Source: Areca catechu
Lineage: Eukaryota; Streptophyta; Magnoliopsida; Arecales; Arecaceae
Direction: 5' to 3'
DNA length: 64,000 bases
NCBI GenBank assembly: GCA_021397845.1
Contig: CM038052.1
Coordinates: 168,756,182-168,820,181, forward strand
Shown here one piece after another: positions 61,015 through 64,000 of this stretch. The notes under the pieces are model-generated. The model ran no database searches and was not told the DNA's origin. It was given only the letters and a program-made list of their open reading frames with translations. Every line of letters starts with the position of its first letter. Within the stretch, counting starts at the first letter, position 1. A program made the translations under genes and the position numbers.

Positions 61015-61680
61015 CAATCATCTTCTTTGACCGAATATCAATCAGTCGGATGGGAGTGAAACCCAAAATGGAAGTTGAGAGCATGGCCATTTTCTTTAGC
61101 TAGGTATTATTCTGCTGGATGGGAGTGAGATCTAAGATGAAGGTTGTGGACATAGATGCCTTCTTCGACTAGTTGTTAGTCAACCAGATGGGAGTGTGAC
61201 CCAATATGGAGGTTAAGAACGTAGCCATCTTCTTCGACTGGTTGTTATCGGTAGGATGGAAGTGAGATCCAAGATGGAGGTATAAGAACGCAGCCATCTT
61301 CTTCGACTAGATATCAATCGATCAAATGAAAGTGAGACCCAAGATGAAGGTTGAGAATGCAGCCATCTTCTTCAGCTGGTTATTAGTCGATTGGATAGAA
61401 GCAAGATCCAAGATGAAGGTTATGAACATAGTTGCCTTCTTCGTTAGGTTGTTAATCGACTAAATGGAAGTGAGATGCAAGATGAAATTTGAGAATGCAG
61501 CTATCTTCTTCAACTGCATGTTAGTCAACCAGATGGGAATGAGATCAAAGATGGAGATGTGAGAACGCAACCATCTTTTTCAACCAAGTATTAATCTACC
61601 GGATAGGAGTAAAATCTAAGACAGAGGTTAGGAACGCAACTATTTTCTTCGATCGATTGTTAGTTGGTAAGATGGGCTCC
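61015..61680. repeat. ~75-bp minisatellite
   Basis: About nine degenerate units containing GCAGCCATCTTCTTCGACT, then a GTTAGTCGACCRGATGGGAG-like part and an AAGATGGAGGTT part. Period about 70-78 bp. Confidence 0.85.
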
Positions 61681-61684
61681 AGGA

Positions 61685-61865
61685 GCACTTTGCATTGGTG
61701 GGCTCCATGGACTTTGATGCACCAGTGGCCCCATGGGCTTTGATGCACCGTGGATCCATAGATGTTGGTGCATAGTGGGCCCCACGAGCTTAGATTTGCT
61801 AGTGGGCCCATGGATATCAATGTATCAGTAGGCCCCACAGACTTGATATGCTGGTGGGCACCATG
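61685..61865. repeat. ~38-bp minisatellite
   Basis: About five units built on GTGGGCCCCATGGACTTTGA and TGCACCA, adjacent to the right LTR. Confidence 0.85.
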
Positions 61866-61867
61866 AT

Positions 61868-62495
61868 TTTGTGGGAGACCCTCCGGTGCTCAAGTCAGTG
61901 GAGAAGTTTGGACAAAAATAATGGAGCTAAGAGCCATGGTGAGAGTGTGCTAAAAAATGAGCGTGTAGAGAGGGATGTAAAAATATACCTCTCGGGAATC
62001 CCCTCTCACTAATTTTATAGAGTTACTTATGGTAACTGAATACCGTTTGAGAGGTAGCCTCCTCTAACATATATAATAGATTTTTAGTGGGTGTCGGGAT
62101 CTTATCTCCAAGCATTTGTTGGGATCCTATCTATCATGACCTCAGCTGGGATAGCTGTAACTTATTTGCCTTTGCCTCATATGCCAAAATTGGTCTACTT
62201 GACCACAAGTACTCATCCATGTTTGCTCAGCCACAAGTGCTCGTTATGGTTGCTTGACCACAAGTACTCATCCATGATTACTTAACCATAAGTGCTCATC
62301 AAAGGTTACTCAGCCACGAGTGCTTGTCCATGGTTACTCGACCATAGGTGCTCGTCCATGATCACTTGACCGTAGATGCTCGTACTCGGTCAAACTTACT
62401 CGATCAGGTTATCAATCAAAGTTACTCAACCAAGATTTGCCTCTAGCTTAATCATTGATCTGGTTGGTTTATCAGGGCTAGGTATTTGAGTTGTT
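61868..62495 (-). repeat. LTR (5' on the minus strand) of the non-coding element
   Basis: About 628 bp. It is homologous to 59669-60413 with a shorter internal array. The borders are approximate. Confidence 0.72.
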
Positions 62496-62711
62496 GTCAC
62501 AATACAAGAATTTCAAGATATAAAAATGCATGATCTATCCAATTCCTGCCCATCTACATAAATTTTAATCTTCATCCCATAATAATAATTATGAGTAAAA
62601 GGCTTTGTTTTCTAGAAGAACATATCATTTTCATGGATGCATATATATGTATGCATGTATACATGCAAAAACACATATGCACTAGCAAGATAATATTATC
62701 TAAGACACCTA
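62496..62711. other. Short spacer between opposed LTRs
   Basis: AT-rich sequence with a short CATATATATGTATGCATG-like run. No gene. Confidence 0.6.
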
Positions 62712-63600
62712 TTTTCATGGCAACAACTCAACTATCTAGTCTCGATGAACCAACCAGATCTATGACTAAGCTAAAGGTTAAGTAGCTTTGGCTGAGTAAC
62801 TTTGGCCAAGGAATTATGGACGATCAACCATGGATGGCCAAGCAATGATGGATGAGCAACCATGGACAAGCAATCATGGACAAGCAACCATGGATGAGCA
62901 ACCATGGTCGAGCAAACTGTGGCTAAAAAAACTATGGCCAAGTAACTTTGATCAAGTAACCTTGGCTGAGTAACTTTGATGGAGTAACCTTAGCCAAGTT
63001 ACTTTGATTGAGCAACCATGGATGAGGAACCCTAAATGAGCAGCCATGGCTAAGTAAATGTGGCCGAGTAATCTTGGCTAAGTAACTTTGGCTGAGTAAG
63101 TATGATACTTGAGCCTAATCGAGTAACCCATTAGCATGATGTCCCTCAGTGCATGGCGACCGAGTAATTACTCAGACCTAACAACTATCAAAACATAATT
63201 AGCTGATAGCATTAGGATAGTGTCAAGGCTACTATAACCGGCAATGAACAAGCTGCCCTGATGCCTGGAGCTCATAACATCCAAGTAAGTGGCAAAAATG
63301 GACAAATTATACTTGTCCCTGTGAAGATCGTGATGGACAGGATCACTGCAATCGCCATAATCCTGATAGAAAATATTTCAGGAGATAATATTCTAGCATT
63401 CTACCTGAAATATGTTACATATGTTAGAGGAGGCCACCTCCCAAATGGTATTTAGTTATCCCGCATAACTCTATAAATTGATAAGAGGGGATCCTGACAA
63501 TGGTAACACATTCCTATCTCACTCTCATGCTCAATCTTTTCATTGTCGCTCTCAGCTCTGGATGCTATAGCCCATCTTTCCACATACTGACTTGAGCATC
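62712..63600 (+). repeat. LTR of the same non-coding family, opposite orientation
   Basis: The reverse complement of 59669-60413 matches this region along its length. Landmarks are GATGAACCAACCAGATCTAT near 62745, an array of GAGCAACCATGGATGAGCAA units at 62820-63080, and the AGGAGGCCACCTCCCAAATG block at 63427. It ends near GACTTGAGCATC at 63600. It is either a solo LTR or the 5' LTR of an element continuing to the right. Confidence 0.72.
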
Positions 63601-64000
63601 AAAGGGTTCCTAGCTCGTCAATCATCATGGATCAAAGGACTGTTCTTATAGGACTCTATTTGTGGAGCACCTAGGAGCAGCTTTTTGTTCCATCCAAGAA
63701 GGCCAAGAGTTCCCCAGGCATCGCCGGAGCCTAGTAGAGGGTGATTTATTGACAACAGACTGGCATGCTAGGAAGGAAAAAAGCATCAAGAAGAAAATCC
63801 CAAAGCTTAGAGCCTAATGGTATTGACTCGAGTGTAGGATGCCTCCACTAGTTGCACCAATCATTCTTCGGACTGTGATGAGTGGCCCAGCAGAGACCAG
63901 TGCTTCTTAACCAATGAATTAGCAGTAGCTATTCGCGAGCTTGGGGATAGAGTAGGATCCATGGTACAAAAGCTCGCCAAGCCACTATAGCCCACATGGC
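63601..64000. other. Unassigned sequence next to the plus-oriented LTR
   Basis: More GC-rich than the DNA to the left. It could be the start of the internal region of an element whose 5' LTR is at 62712-63600, but no primer site or Gag motif is convincing before the window ends. Confidence 0.4.

Larger units (their letters stand above)
59669..62495 (-). mobile_element. Non-coding LTR element built of minisatellites
   Basis: Two direct repeats (about 59669-60413 and 61868-62495) start TGGGAGACCC and end ...GTCACAA on the plus strand. Inside the left one lies a polypurine tract in minus orientation (GAGAGTGGGGGGTCCAT next to TGTTGTGAC), so the element runs on the minus strand. The interior consists of tandem repeats with no conserved protein. 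The purine tract and LTR terminus resemble those of elements B and C, suggesting a non-autonomous derivative of the same group. Confidence 0.75.

Noticed and set aside
60517..61090. 166- and 145-codon Phe/Ser/Tyr-rich frames
   Set aside because: They translate the ~24-bp minisatellite and have no independent coding signal.

Overview
The window is eukaryotic nuclear DNA from a flowering plant, most likely a monocot. Genes are sparse and broken by introns, intergenic DNA is AT-rich, and most of the middle and right parts are Ty3/gypsy retrotransposons of the Tat type with a smaller Copia-type element. A palm-like genome is a reasonable guess, but nothing here proves the family. There are no operons or prokaryotic features.

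Layout. Positions 1-12179 and 40013-52182 are two near-identical direct copies of one 12.2 kb segment, about 40,012 bp apart. Each copy starts inside a retrotransposon LTR. Each then carries a C-terminal ABC transporter fragment (about 1322-1654 and 41334-41666). On the minus strand each carries a multi-exon gene related to the plant ZUFSP/ZUP1 (peptidase C78) deubiquitinases (2057-8241 and 42069-48252). Both gene copies share a frameshift and an in-frame stop, so the damage predates the duplication. A foldback element (7291-7973 and 47302-47984) sits in the long intron before the catalytic exon.

Between the copies, 12180-40012 is a stack of retrotransposon remnants. Positions 12269-14880 are non-coding, with an AT microsatellite and a 29-bp minisatellite. 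Fragment A (14880-16845, minus) keeps integrase and archaeal-type RNase H of a Tat element. Element B (about 16850-29204, minus) is nearly complete but decayed: two LTRs, gag, protease, reverse transcriptase, RNase H, a second RNase H, integrase, and then coding units on the opposite strand (18517-22140). Positions 29859-31945 hold a decayed plant mobile domain (PMD) gene. Element C (32079-40371, minus) is a deleted Tat element with the same antisense module, a 1-kb 29-bp minisatellite, and an internal deletion that fuses the start of gag to the second RNase H.

Right of the second copy, 54086-56723 is a Copia-type element that keeps only gag and protease between its LTRs (TR-GAG-like). Positions 59669-62495 are an LTR element with no coding capacity, built of minisatellites. 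An LTR of the same family lies in the opposite orientation at 62712-63600. The rest shows no recognisable gene.

The cellular genes do not form a pathway. The main stories are the segmental duplication with its patched breakpoint, the damaged C78 peptidase gene whose lesions coincide with usable splice sites, and the antisense, fused and minisatellite structures of the Tat elements.
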